Positions 1 to 7,196 of a stretch of 15,162 nt of DNA are shown one piece after another; the stretch's first letter is position 1; each line of letters opens with the position of its first letter. The notes beneath the pieces are model-generated. The model saw only the letters and a program-made list of their open reading frames with translations, did not search any database and was not told the origin of the DNA. A program made the translations under genes and the position numbers. Origin of the DNA: Oxalobacteraceae bacterium UBA7693 (lineage in GTDB: Bacteria; Pseudomonadota; Gammaproteobacteria; Burkholderiales; Burkholderiaceae_D); NCBI GenBank assembly GCA_002482715.1, contig DLGN01000014.1:1-15162 (forward strand), read 5' to 3'.

Positions 1-41
1 ACTCAAATAGCGTCGAAGACGCGTCAGATGAACAATCTGGG
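1..41 (-). repeat. Partial copy of a short inverted-repeat-ended element (MITE-like)
   Basis: The first 41 bases closely match the reverse complement of 3469-3509. Shared blocks are CTCAAATAG, then one variable base, GTCGAAGACGCG, and a terminal ATGAACAATCTGGG that matches the other copy's end at 12 of 14 positions. The outer end of the element is at about base 41 and the rest lies beyond the left edge. The homology fades a few bases past the terminal repeat, as expected for an element boundary. No transposase is seen, so a non-autonomous element or other dispersed intergenic repeat is the likely nature; that is inference. Confidence 0.6.
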
Positions 42-102
42 TTTATTCAGCAAGATCTATCTTAGCGCATTACCGTACAGAATTTAAGCATATACCTGAC
101 AA

Positions 103-147
103 GAACCGAATGAATGAGCAGGATAAGAGCTAAATAATTTTCGGTTC
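103..147. other. 8-bp inverted repeat at the 3' end of ptsN
   Basis: GAACCGAA at 103-110 is the exact reverse complement of TTCGGTTC at 140-147, with 29 bases between. The right arm lies inside the last codons of ptsN. It could form a hairpin in the ptsN transcript, but the loop is long and no U-run follows on the minus strand, so it is not a canonical terminator. Confidence 0.3.
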
Positions 148-594
148 CCAACTAGTGATATGTTGGTAGACCAGATTAGCGTCTGCTTCGATTTGCAAGT
201 TGCTACGAAATTCATCATCAGACAACATTTCTGCAATTTCAGACAAAATCTCTAAGTGCTGCTGCGTGACGTTATCTGGCATCAACAAGAAAATCAGTAA
301 GCTGACCGCTTGACCATCTGGCGATTCAAAAGGAATCGCTTCTTGTAAGCGCACAAAGGCGGCAATCGGATTTTTTAAGCCTTTGATGCGACCATGCGGC
401 ACGGCGACACCATGACCGAGACCAGTTGAGCCTAAACGCTCGCGGGCAAAAAGATTTTCAGAAACAGTAGAGCGGGCAATGCCGCAATTGTTTTCAAATA
501 AGAGTCCAGCTTGTTCAAATGCCCGTTTTTTACTCGATACATCTAAATCTAATAAAACATTTTCTTGGGGCAGAATTTTTGCAATATTTGTCAT
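130..594 (-). CDS. ptsN: PTS IIA-like nitrogen-regulatory protein PtsN (EIIA-Ntr)
   Basis: A 154-residue EIIA domain of the fructose/mannitol type, the normal length for PtsN. It is the final phosphate acceptor of the nitrogen phosphotransferase chain (PtsP, NPr, PtsN). It has no sugar-transport partner and regulates other proteins by its phosphorylation state in the cytosol. The signature GLGHGVAVPHGRI is at residues 58-70, with His67 as the expected phosphorylated residue; the motif RERLGSTGLG just before it is also typical. The ATG at 592-594 gives the usual N-terminus; no strong Shine-Dalgarno sequence is visible. In many Burkholderiales ptsN sits between rpoN/hpf and hprK. Here the upstream gene is a cyclic-di-GMP protein, and no gene follows within the 129 bases to the window edge, so the usual context is broken. 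It may be a paralogue or a relocated copy. Family call is very secure; the exact role is less so. Confidence 0.95.
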   Translation of the reverse strand: MTNIAKILPQENVLLDLDVSSKKRAFEQAGLLFENNCGIARSTVSENLFARERLGSTGLGHGVAVPHGRIKGLKNPIAAFVRLQEAIPFESPDGQAVSLLIFLLMPDNVTQQHLEILSEIAEMLSDDEFRSNLQIEADANLVYQHITSWEPKII

Positions 595-649
595 ATGGCG
601 GAAAGGCCTGTGCTCGTTGACTTAAATTTCTTCCAGCTGTGGTATTGAC

Positions 650-664
650 GCGTCTGTGTAGACG
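650..664. other. Small hairpin in the ptsN leader
   Basis: CGTCT-GTGT-AGACG forms a perfect 5-bp stem with a 4-base loop, between the ptsN start and the candidate -10 at 697-702, so it would lie in the 5' untranslated RNA of ptsN. Function unknown; it may be chance. Confidence 0.25.
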
Positions 665-696
665 GTTTTCCCTGCCGCTGTCGATCTCAGAGCGCG

Positions 697-702
697 ATTA
701 TA
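697..702 (-). promoter_or_regulatory. Candidate -10 box for ptsN
   Basis: On the minus strand this reads TATAAT, a perfect sigma-70 -10 consensus, about 100 bases upstream of the ptsN start. The -35 side is weak (TTCGCT is the best match at 18-base spacing). It suggests that ptsN has its own promoter in the gap after the GGDEF-EAL gene and does not depend only on read-through. Confidence 0.4.
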
Positions 703-767
703 GGCTTCTTTTGTAGACGAAGCGAATTTCAGTGCAGGTTTGTGGCGGTTCCTGCCAGATTCAGGAC

Positions 768-3401
768 TTAGTGAGAAGCTTGGCTTAAAGCATGTTGCTT
801 TAATAACTGAGAAAACTGTTCAACTGAAATGGGTTTGCTGAAATAAAAACCTTGAATTTCGTCGCAGCCAGCATCTTTTAAGAAATCCATTTGCTCAAGG
901 TTTTCAACACCTTCCGCAGTAACACTCATGCCTAGCGCGCTCGACATCGCAATAATTGCCTTGGTGAGCACCACGGAATCTTGGTTCTCTGGAATCTCAC
1001 GGATAAATGAACGATCTATTTTCAAATTATCTATCGGGAATCGTTGCAGATATGACAGTGAAGAAAATCCAGTGCCAAAATCATCGAGAGAAATACTGAT
1101 TCCCAAAGTTTTAATCGCATCAAATACAGAGCTTAGATGTTCTGCTTCAACCATCAAAAGACCTTCAGTAATCTCTAATTGCAGGGCATGTGCTGGTAAG
1201 CCAGATGCCAATAAGACTTCCAAAATGAATTGCGGTAATTTGGGATCTTGAAATTGTTTAGGTGAAATATTGACGCTGATTTTAAAGTCGGTATTAAATT
1301 CTTGGCGCCATTTTTGTGCTTGCTCGCAGGCTTTCGTCAATACCCAGCGTCCGATTGGTACGATTAAGCCGATTTCTTCCGCAAATGGAATAAATTCATT
1401 TGGTGCGATTAATCCCATCTCTGGCATTTGCCAACGGATTAAAGCCTCTGCGCCGACGATCTTTCCATCACTTAAACTTAATTTTGGCTGGTAATACAGT
1501 AGAAATTCATCATCAACTAAGGCACGACGTAGATTTCTTTCTAAAGTATAACGATGCTGCGCCCGGATCATCAGATCGGACGTAAAAAACTGATAATTAT
1601 TACGTCCAAGTTCTTTGGCTAGATACATCGCCGAGTCTGCACATCGTAACAAGGTTGGGCCATCTGTACCATCGTGCGGAAACACACTAATGCCGATCGA
1701 TGTACCTAGATGATACTGATGCTGATCAATGACAAACGGCTCACGCATTTTCGTCAAAATACGGTCAGCTAGTTCTTTCAAATGCTGCGCTGTTTCAAAT
1801 TCTTCGACCACAATCACAAATTCGTCACCACCTAAACGCGCCAGCATATCTGTGGCGCGAATACAAGAGCTGAGACGTTTCGCGACATCGCAAAGCAAGC
1901 CATCACCAGCAGCGTGACCAGCGGTATCGTTAACGTTCTTAAAGTGATCCAGATCTAAAAAAATTACCGCCACTTTTTGATCATAGGCATGTGCCAAGGC
2001 ATTTGCCAGACGATGTTGTAACTGGTGACGATTCGCCAACCCAGTTAAAGCGTCGTGCGTTGCGATGTATTGCAATTGACGTTCAGTTTCCCTGACTTCT
2101 GTGGTGTCGGTAAAGGAAATGAGTACGGCCTCTGTTTTACTATGACGTGAATGTTGAATCGGCTGCACGTTAACTAACAACCAGACGGTCGAATTGTCAT
2201 GTAATTGCATGCCTATCGACAAGTTAGAAATCGCTTCGCCAGTTCTTAAAACAATCGATGCTGGATCGTCACCAATTTGGATTTCACTATTATCTTCACG
2301 GAAAATACGTTTGAAATAACGGTGACGTCGTCCTGTCGCCTCGATATCGTAAATTTTTAGAATGCGCTTAGCACTTGGATTGCAGGTTAAGATTTTGCCA
2401 CCTGGCGCAATCACCATAATACCTTCGGTCAAATTGTTGACCACGGAGCGATAGCGATCTTCACTAGTCGCTAGGCTGTGCTCCATATTCTTTTTATCGA
2501 TCGCCAATGCAATGACATGCATTGCATCCATGATCAGGGTTTGTTCGTCATCGTTCGGTTGGCGTTGATCGCGATGGTACAAATCGACAGTGCCCAATAA
2601 GGTATTAAAGGCAGTTTTGATTGGCACAGACCAACATGAATGCATGCCATAGCGCAAAGGAGTTTGACGATGCAGTTGCCAGATATCGCTGTTAGCAATG
2701 TCATCTACGATTTTGATTTTTTCTGTTTTAATCGCGACGCCGCACGACCAATTGCCTAAACCAATTTCCAGATGATCCATTTCATTCAGAAATTCGGCCT
2801 CCATACTGGGCGCAGCAGCCATTCGGAGTTTTTGGGTGTCATGATCAAACAACATAATCGCACACATAGAACCATTATCGAGCAAGCGTTCCATGCGGTC
2901 ACAAACGTCTTGCAAAATCTGTGTCAATGGATTGTCTAGCGCAATCATTTCCAAAATTTCTTTTTCATGATGCAGGGCTTCATGGCTCAAACTATTTTTG
3001 GGAATATGACTATGTGCGAATTGACCTTGAAATGGCTTGGCGATGGGCTGAGTTTGCAGATGACGCAATCGCAGCACGTACGCCGTGTTACGCAGCACTG
3101 GGAAGCTGTGCAGTCTGAGTTCTACTTCAGTCAATTCGCCCTGACGCGTTCTTAGCTGGCAGAACTCGGCGATCGCGTTGGGCAATAAGCTACTTCCCGC
3201 CTGTAAATGGGTTTTGATTTGATTAGGATGACTAAACTCGAGAAACGCGTTCCAACGCAATCCCGTAATTTCATTGAGGCTTTTCGCCTGCAATAAGCCA
3301 ATACCAAGTTGATTCGCGTGAACAATTGTTCCATCAACCAGAACGATGACAGCATCTTGCGTGTGCTGCTCTATGAGCATTTGCCAATTTACAGAATACA
3401 T
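768..3401 (-). CDS. PAS-GAF-PAS-GGDEF-EAL cyclic-di-GMP synthase/phosphodiesterase
   Basis: A multidomain signalling protein of 877 residues from the preferred ATG at 3399-3401. In order: PAS-like domain (about 8-115), GAF domain (about 150-305), second PAS (about 313-435), GGDEF domain (about 440-605), EAL domain (about 620-870). Both enzymatic halves keep their key residues. GGDEF is intact at 524-528, with a product-inhibition site RATD at 515-518. The EAL half has EALIR (652-656), NISPKQ, LEITEG, DDFGTG, LKIDR and TAEGVE, so both diguanylate cyclase and phosphodiesterase activity are possible. No membrane segment is evident, so it should be cytosolic, with PAS and GAF as sensory modules for unknown ligands. 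An in-frame TTG at 3425 would add eight residues. Neither start has a clear ribosome site, and Met16 of that longer frame (3380) is another option. It lies 173 bases upstream of ptsN on the same strand. The net activity cannot be told from sequence. Confidence 0.95.
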   Translation of the reverse strand: MYSVNWQMLIEQHTQDAVIVLVDGTIVHANQLGIGLLQAKSLNEITGLRWNAFLEFSHPNQIKTHLQAGSSLLPNAIAEFCQLRTRQGELTEVELRLHSFPVLRNTAYVLRLRHLQTQPIAKPFQGQFAHSHIPKNSLSHEALHHEKEILEMIALDNPLTQILQDVCDRMERLLDNGSMCAIMLFDHDTQKLRMAAAPSMEAEFLNEMDHLEIGLGNWSCGVAIKTEKIKIVDDIANSDIWQLHRQTPLRYGMHSCWSVPIKTAFNTLLGTVDLYHRDQRQPNDDEQTLIMDAMHVIALAIDKKNMEHSLATSEDRYRSVVNNLTEGIMVIAPGGKILTCNPSAKRILKIYDIEATGRRHRYFKRIFREDNSEIQIGDDPASIVLRTGEAISNLSIGMQLHDNSTVWLLVNVQPIQHSRHSKTEAVLISFTDTTEVRETERQLQYIATHDALTGLANRHQLQHRLANALAHAYDQKVAVIFLDLDHFKNVNDTAGHAAGDGLLCDVAKRLSSCIRATDMLARLGGDEFVIVVEEFETAQHLKELADRILTKMREPFVIDQHQYHLGTSIGISVFPHDGTDGPTLLRCADSAMYLAKELGRNNYQFFTSDLMIRAQHRYTLERNLRRALVDDEFLLYYQPKLSLSDGKIVGAEALIRWQMPEMGLIAPNEFIPFAEEIGLIVPIGRWVLTKACEQAQKWRQEFNTDFKISVNISPKQFQDPKLPQFILEVLLASGLPAHALQLEITEGLLMVEAEHLSSVFDAIKTLGISISLDDFGTGFSSLSYLQRFPIDNLKIDRSFIREIPENQDSVVLTKAIIAMSSALGMSVTAEGVENLEQMDFLKDAGCDEIQGFYFSKPISVEQFSQLLKQHALSQASH

Positions 3402-3828
3402 AAGGCCAATAAAATTAATAGACAAATAAAACAGCTAAACGGCAAAAATCACAGATAAGCTAATTAATCCCAGATTTTCCATTGGGCGCGTCTTCGACAC
3501 TATTTGAGCGCTGGCGGCGAATTTTCGGTCATTTTTTTCGCTCTTCGTTGCAAATAGTTCGCTATTTGCGCCTCATTCACGTAAAAACTGCCTCGGAAAG
3601 TGCATCCAGCATCTTCTCAAATCCTCATGGAAATTCTGGGTTGAAAAAAAGTAAATGTACTCTATGCTAAGTGACTGAGCAAGTCTGAATTTGTATTCGC
3701 TTGCTGAGCTTAGGATAATTACCTATTGGCTTATTTTAGTTTAGGACATCGCAGACATCGGACTTTGTTTTATCGCAGTAGTTGTCCCGTATCGAATAAG
3801 TAGTCTTTTTCTGTGGCCTTCTATTCGC
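3402..3828. other. Intergenic region between queF and the GGDEF-EAL gene
   Basis: This 427-base stretch has no supportable gene. Its core is the repeat element at 3469-3640. To the right, 3667-3683 and 3700-3713 form an imperfect inverted repeat (CTAAG and AGCAAG pair with CTTGCT and CTTAG), which lies downstream of queF and could act as an imperfect terminator, though no U-run is seen. The promoter of the GGDEF-EAL gene should lie in 3402-3468, but I see no convincing -35/-10 pair. Confidence 0.5.
3469..3640. repeat. 172-bp element with terminal inverted repeats (MITE-like)
   Basis: The left end CCCAGATTTTCCAT (3469-3482) and right end ATGGAAATTCTGGG (3627-3640) are inverted repeats matching at 13 of 14 positions. 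The left 41 bases recur, inverted, at 1-41 of the window. Inside is a perfect hairpin at 3550-3569: GCAAATAG, loop TTCG, CTATTTGC. The 62-residue frame crossing it (3482-3670) has no family character. No clear target-site duplication is seen. Small size, terminal repeats, an internal palindrome and a second copy suggest a non-autonomous mobile or dispersed repeat; mobility itself is inference. Confidence 0.6.
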
Positions 3829-4689
3829 TTACTGGCGGGCGTTGCGTAAATTACTGGGCATTTTCCCCGTCGAGAAGTTAGTCCGCCAAGGATTGATATC
3901 AAGCCCACCTCGACGGGTATACCGCGCATACACGGCAAGCTTTTGCGGTTTGCAATAGTGCATGATGTCGCAAAAAATCCGTTCCACACATTGTTCGTGA
4001 AATTCATTGTGATTTCTAAAACCAATCAGGTAGCGTAACAAAGCTTCCTGATCAATTGGCGCCCCGACATAGTGAATTTGTACGCTAGCCCAATCGGGCT
4101 GACCTGTTACCAGACAATTGGATTTGAGTAAGTGCGATACCAAGGTTTCTTCTATTGCCGGCTGGCTGTGATCAGCAAGCAGGATTTCTGGAATAGGGGA
4201 GTATTGGTCAACTTCGATATCTAAGCGATCCAGCAGCATGCCATCGAGTTCTTGAAATCCCGCTTTACCGAATTGTTCCTGTGGTGTGATCGTTATCTGT
4301 ACTGGTGCACCGAAACCATTCGACAAATCAGTTTGCAAGAGGCTCAGTAAGGCATCAGTTCCCGCTAACTTAGTCTGATTAAATGAATTCAGATAGAGCT
4401 TGAAGGACTTTGATTCGACAATATTGGGGGAATCAGCAGGTGCGAAAACACTGACGATCGCAACTTGCGGCTTGCCACGCATATTTAGCCACGAAACTTC
4501 ATAAGCATTCCAAAAATCCATGCCGAAAAATGGCAAATTGATCGCTTTACCATCGACAATTTTTAAACCAATTTCAGCGCGTTTTTCAGCACGGGGAATT
4601 GGGAAAATTAAACTAGGATCGTATTGCGTTTGATACGCAGAAGTTTTACCTAATTGTGATTGTTCTGGTGAATTATTAGAAGTGCTCAT
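3829..4689 (-). CDS. queF: NADPH-dependent 7-cyano-7-deazaguanine reductase QueF (long form)
   Basis: A 286-residue cytosolic enzyme that reduces the nitrile preQ0 to the amine preQ1 with NADPH, in queuosine tRNA-modification biosynthesis. Its length matches the two-domain (YqcD-type) long form found in E. coli (about 282). The QueF signature ESKSFKLY is at residues 92-99. The catalytic cysteine is Cys192 in SNCLVTGQPDW, followed by the catalytic Asp199. FRNHNEFHEQC (224-234) carries the substrate-binding glutamate of the second tunnel-fold half. The ATG at 4687-4689 is the only good start. It lies downstream of ilvA on the same strand, but the 168-base gap holds a large inverted repeat, so the two are probably not tightly co-transcribed. 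No preQ1 riboswitch-like leader is recognised in 4690-4749. Confidence 0.97.
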   Translation of the reverse strand: MSTSNNSPEQSQLGKTSAYQTQYDPSLIFPIPRAEKRAEIGLKIVDGKAINLPFFGMDFWNAYEVSWLNMRGKPQVAIVSVFAPADSPNIVESKSFKLYLNSFNQTKLAGTDALLSLLQTDLSNGFGAPVQITITPQEQFGKAGFQELDGMLLDRLDIEVDQYSPIPEILLADHSQPAIEETLVSHLLKSNCLVTGQPDWASVQIHYVGAPIDQEALLRYLIGFRNHNEFHEQCVERIFCDIMHYCKPQKLAVYARYTRRGGLDINPWRTNFSTGKMPSNLRNARQ

Positions 4690-4749
4690 AGTGCGTGTGT
4701 TTCAATCAAAAAATAAAGCTAGATATTGACTTCAAGTTTAGGTATTCAT

Positions 4750-4818
4750 GTAGTGCGGGTGCAACCCGCGCAGCTCAAGTGTTAGATTGTTTGGCGGCGC
4801 GGGTTGCACCCGCCCTAC
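4750..4818. repeat. GTAG-type inverted repeat (REP/BIME-like) between ilvA and queF
   Basis: A 22-base arm at 4750-4771 and its inverted partner at 4797-4818 match at 21 of 22 positions, with 25 bases between. Each arm begins (reading inward) with GTAG and is itself a small hairpin (GCGGGT, loop, ACCCGC). GTAG at the foot of a stem-loop, and two hairpins in opposite orientation, is the architecture of REP/BIME elements mobilised by RAYT (TnpA-REP) proteins. It follows the ilvA stop by about 40 bases and could act as a 3' end stabiliser or terminator. Confidence 0.6.
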
Positions 4819-4857
4819 ATCTCTTAGCTCAATAAGTTGTATCCAACGTCCCAGTTT

Positions 4858-6393
4858 TCATCCTAGGAAAAGTTTATAAACCGGATTATCGCTCTCATCC
4901 CAGTAGCGATATCCAAGGCCATTCAAAAATTCTTTGAACGCCTTCATTTCTTTTTTCGGCACTTGTAGGCCGACTAAAGTACGGCCATAGTCTGCACCAT
5001 GATTGCGATAGTGGAACAGGCTGATATTCCAGTTAGGCGCCATGCTGTTTAAGAAGCGCATTAAGGCACCCGGACGCTCTGGAAATTCAAAGCGATACAG
5101 CAATTCGTTTTCAGCTAATTCACTCTTGCCACCGACCAGATGTCGGATGTGAAGTTTGGCTAATTCATCGTCAGTTAAATCCAAAGTCGGGAAACCGTGC
5201 TTAACAAAATTCTTCGCGATTTTGCTGGACTCTTCGCGATTAGCAACTTGGATACCAACGAAAATATGCGCTTCTTTTTTGTCACTGATGCGGTAGTTAA
5301 ATTCGGTAACATTGCGTGCGCCAACCAGTTCGCAAAAGCGTTTAAAGCTGCCTTGCACTTCGGGGATGGTTACCGCAAAAACTGCTTCACGCGCTTCACC
5401 AACTTCGGCACGTTCTGCGACAAAACGCAGGCGGTCGAAATTCATGTTGGCACCGCAGGCAATCGTCACCATTGTTTCATTTTTCAATGGCTTTTTATTC
5501 GCTTTAGCACGTTCAATATAGGCTTTGCATCCCGCGACAGCCAATGCACCCGCAGGCTCTAAGATAGAGCGCGTATCTTGAAATACATCTTTAATCGCAG
5601 CGCAGACTTCATCAGTATCGACCAGAATGACTTCGTCCACATACTGTTTCGCCAGACGGAAAGTTTCTTCGCCGACGAGTTTGACCGCAGTGCCATCCGA
5701 GAATAAGCCGACGTCTGTCAGCGTGACGCGTTTACCAGCTTTTAAGCTACGATACATACCGTCCGAATCGACAGTTTGTACACCGATGATTTTGATATCA
5801 GGACGCACGGCTTTGACATACGCAGAAACACCAGCGATCAAACCACCGCCACCAATCGCTACGAAAATCGCATGGATAGGACCAGCGTGTTGACGCAAAA
5901 TTTCCATCCCAACCGTACCTTGACCAGCGATCACATCTGGATCATCAAACGGATGAACGAAAGTGAGTTTACGTTTTTTTTCTAAGGTTAATGCATGGTC
6001 GTAGGCATCGGAATACGATTCACCATGCAAAACGATTTCTACGGCATCACCACCATGAGCGCGCACGGCATCAATTTTGACTGGTGGCGTGGTGGTCGGC
6101 ATTACAATCACGGCTTTGCAGCCAACGCGTTTTGCACTCAACGCCACACCTTGTGCATGATTACCGGCAGAAGCGCAAATCACACCATGTTTTAATTGAG
6201 CAGGCGTCAGGTGCGCGATTTTATTGTAAGCCCCACGCAACTTGAAGCTGAACACACTTTGCATGTCTTCACGTTTAAAGTGAATTTGATTGTCCATACG
6301 TTTGGACAACGTAGGTGCTAATTCCAAAGGAGTTTCAAAGGCCACGTCATAGACGCGGGCGGTGAGGATTTTCTTGAGGTAATCGGTAGCCAT
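4858..6393 (-). CDS. ilvA: Biosynthetic threonine ammonia-lyase (threonine dehydratase) IlvA
   Basis: A 511-residue PLP enzyme that deaminates L-threonine to 2-oxobutanoate, the first committed step of isoleucine synthesis, in the cytosol. The length matches E. coli IlvA (514). The PLP lysine is Lys51 in SFKLRGAYNK, the SAGNHAQG loop is at 75-82, and the glycine-rich phosphate-binding GGGG is at 181-184. Two ACT-like regulatory domains follow, at about 337-408 (EVQGSFKRFCELV) and 431-505 (FPERPGALMRFL), so isoleucine/valine allostery is expected, unlike short catabolic TdcB. The ATG at 6391-6393 fits the family's start; the ribosome site is weak. Upstream, 6394-6651 is shared with the divergent yqaA-type gene and contains nested dyads. 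Confidence 0.97.
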   Translation of the reverse strand: MATDYLKKILTARVYDVAFETPLELAPTLSKRMDNQIHFKREDMQSVFSFKLRGAYNKIAHLTPAQLKHGVICASAGNHAQGVALSAKRVGCKAVIVMPTTTPPVKIDAVRAHGGDAVEIVLHGESYSDAYDHALTLEKKRKLTFVHPFDDPDVIAGQGTVGMEILRQHAGPIHAIFVAIGGGGLIAGVSAYVKAVRPDIKIIGVQTVDSDGMYRSLKAGKRVTLTDVGLFSDGTAVKLVGEETFRLAKQYVDEVILVDTDEVCAAIKDVFQDTRSILEPAGALAVAGCKAYIERAKANKKPLKNETMVTIACGANMNFDRLRFVAERAEVGEAREAVFAVTIPEVQGSFKRFCELVGARNVTEFNYRISDKKEAHIFVGIQVANREESSKIAKNFVKHGFPTLDLTDDELAKLHIRHLVGGKSELAENELLYRFEFPERPGALMRFLNSMAPNWNISLFHYRNHGADYGRTLVGLQVPKKEMKAFKEFLNGLGYRYWDESDNPVYKLFLG

Positions 6394-6651
6394 GGATGAA
6401 TTCTTTTTTAAAAACTAAAGTCAAATGTCAAATTCGGACATCATGCAACACCGCTTTTTTAGCGGATGTAGCGATTCTGCGTTGATAAGTACAGAATCGA
6501 CCGTGTTGCCAGCGCGATGGCACTGGCTATCAACCTATTTCGGCCTGCTGGCAAGGGTAGTGCACGGCAATGGCAATGAAATAAGTGCAAATTATTTAAG
6601 TCCTGTTCGAACCATTATAATGTATCCCTCTTCATCCTTAATGAAAAAGCC
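6394..6651. promoter_or_regulatory. Divergent control region with overlapping dyads (ilvA / yqaA-like)
   Basis: 258 bases between divergent starts. CGATTCTG (6472-6479) pairs with CAGAATCG (6492-6499). GTTGATA (6481-6487) pairs with TATCAAC (6528-6534) and encloses GCCAG/CTGGC (6508-6512 and 6523-6527). A small hairpin CCGCT-loop-AGCGG lies at 6451-6465. The first two dyads interleave, so they are mutually exclusive folds. On the rightward side, TATAAT at 6616-6621 is a good -10. Which structure regulates which gene is unknown. Confidence 0.4.
6616..6621 (+). promoter_or_regulatory. Candidate -10 box for the YqaA-family gene
   Basis: A perfect TATAAT lies 30 bases upstream of the ATG at 6652, with only a weak -35 (TTATTT at 18-base spacing). 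Position and strand fit a short 5' leader of about 24 bases. Confidence 0.4.
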
Positions 6652-7143
6652 ATGATAGAAACGGCTATTGCCTGGTTATTTAGTGTTTTCGCTATTTCAA
6701 AAATCGGCTTGACGGCGGTTTTTGTGATCAGCTTTGTCTCGGCAACTCTATTGCCTATGGGATCAGAACCCGCCGTTTTTGCCATGATCAAAGCCAATCC
6801 AGAATTATTTTGGCTGACTATCTTAGTTGCCACAGCTGGTAATACTTTGGGTGGCATGTTGAACTATTTTATGGGTTACGAAGCTAAACAAACTTTTGCG
6901 AAAGAACGTAATAGTCGCTGGTTTGCTTGGTTGGAACGCTACGGTGCAAAGACGATGTTGTTAGCGTGGCTGCCTGTGATTGGTGATCCGATTTGCGCTT
7001 TGGGCGGCTGGCTAAAACTGCCTGCTTTGCCATGTATGTTGTACATGGCAATTGGCAAATTCTTGCGTTATCTGACTATGACCTATTTACTTTTGAAAGT
7101 GCCAGAGGGATTTTGGCATGGTATTTCTTCGTGGTTGGGTTGA
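6652..7143 (+). CDS. YqaA-family (DedA/VTT-like) inner-membrane protein
   Basis: A 163-residue polytopic membrane protein of the YqaA group, related to the SNARE-associated/VTT (DedA) superfamily. Hydrophobic segments lie at about 5-40, 50-75, 100-125 and 130-155. Family-typical features are FVSATLLPMGSEPAV near the N-terminus (29-43), GNTLGGMLNYFMGYE (63-77) and the re-entrant-loop-like WLPVIGDPICALGGWLKL (106-123). Transport or lipid-related roles are proposed for relatives, but the substrate is not established for this branch. The start at 6652 follows a TATAAT closely; the ribosome site is poor. It stands alone on the plus strand, divergent from ilvA and convergent with the esterase gene. 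Confidence 0.88.
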   Translation: MIETAIAWLFSVFAISKIGLTAVFVISFVSATLLPMGSEPAVFAMIKANPELFWLTILVATAGNTLGGMLNYFMGYEAKQTFAKERNSRWFAWLERYGAKTMLLAWLPVIGDPICALGGWLKLPALPCMLYMAIGKFLRYLTMTYLLLKVPEGFWHGISSWLG

Positions 7144-7196
7144 GTGATTTCCGTTAGTTAGCGAAACGCTAGGGATTGCGCTTCTTCGCGAATAAA

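Noticed and set aside
3402..3425. TTG start adding eight residues to the GGDEF-EAL protein
   Set aside because: The extra residues add nothing to a domain and an ATG follows directly; a start by ATG is more likely, though not proven.
3482..3670. 62-codon plus-strand reading frame
   Set aside because: It runs across the repeat element including its hairpin and terminal repeat, has no ribosome site or family character, and is best explained as repeat sequence read as protein.
4690..4749. preQ1 riboswitch ahead of queF
   Set aside because: The 60 bases are AT-rich with no H-type pseudoknot pattern that I can make out, and no C-rich hairpin loop precedes an A-rich tail.
6421..6444. Short minus-strand frame (MMSEFDI) before ilvA as an attenuator leader peptide
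   Set aside because: It has a single isoleucine codon and no run of branched-chain or threonine codons, and no terminator with a U-run follows.
7158..7170. TAGCG-AAA-CGCTA hairpin between the YqaA-type gene and the esterase as a terminator
   Set aside because: The stem is only five base pairs and no U-run follows on either strand.
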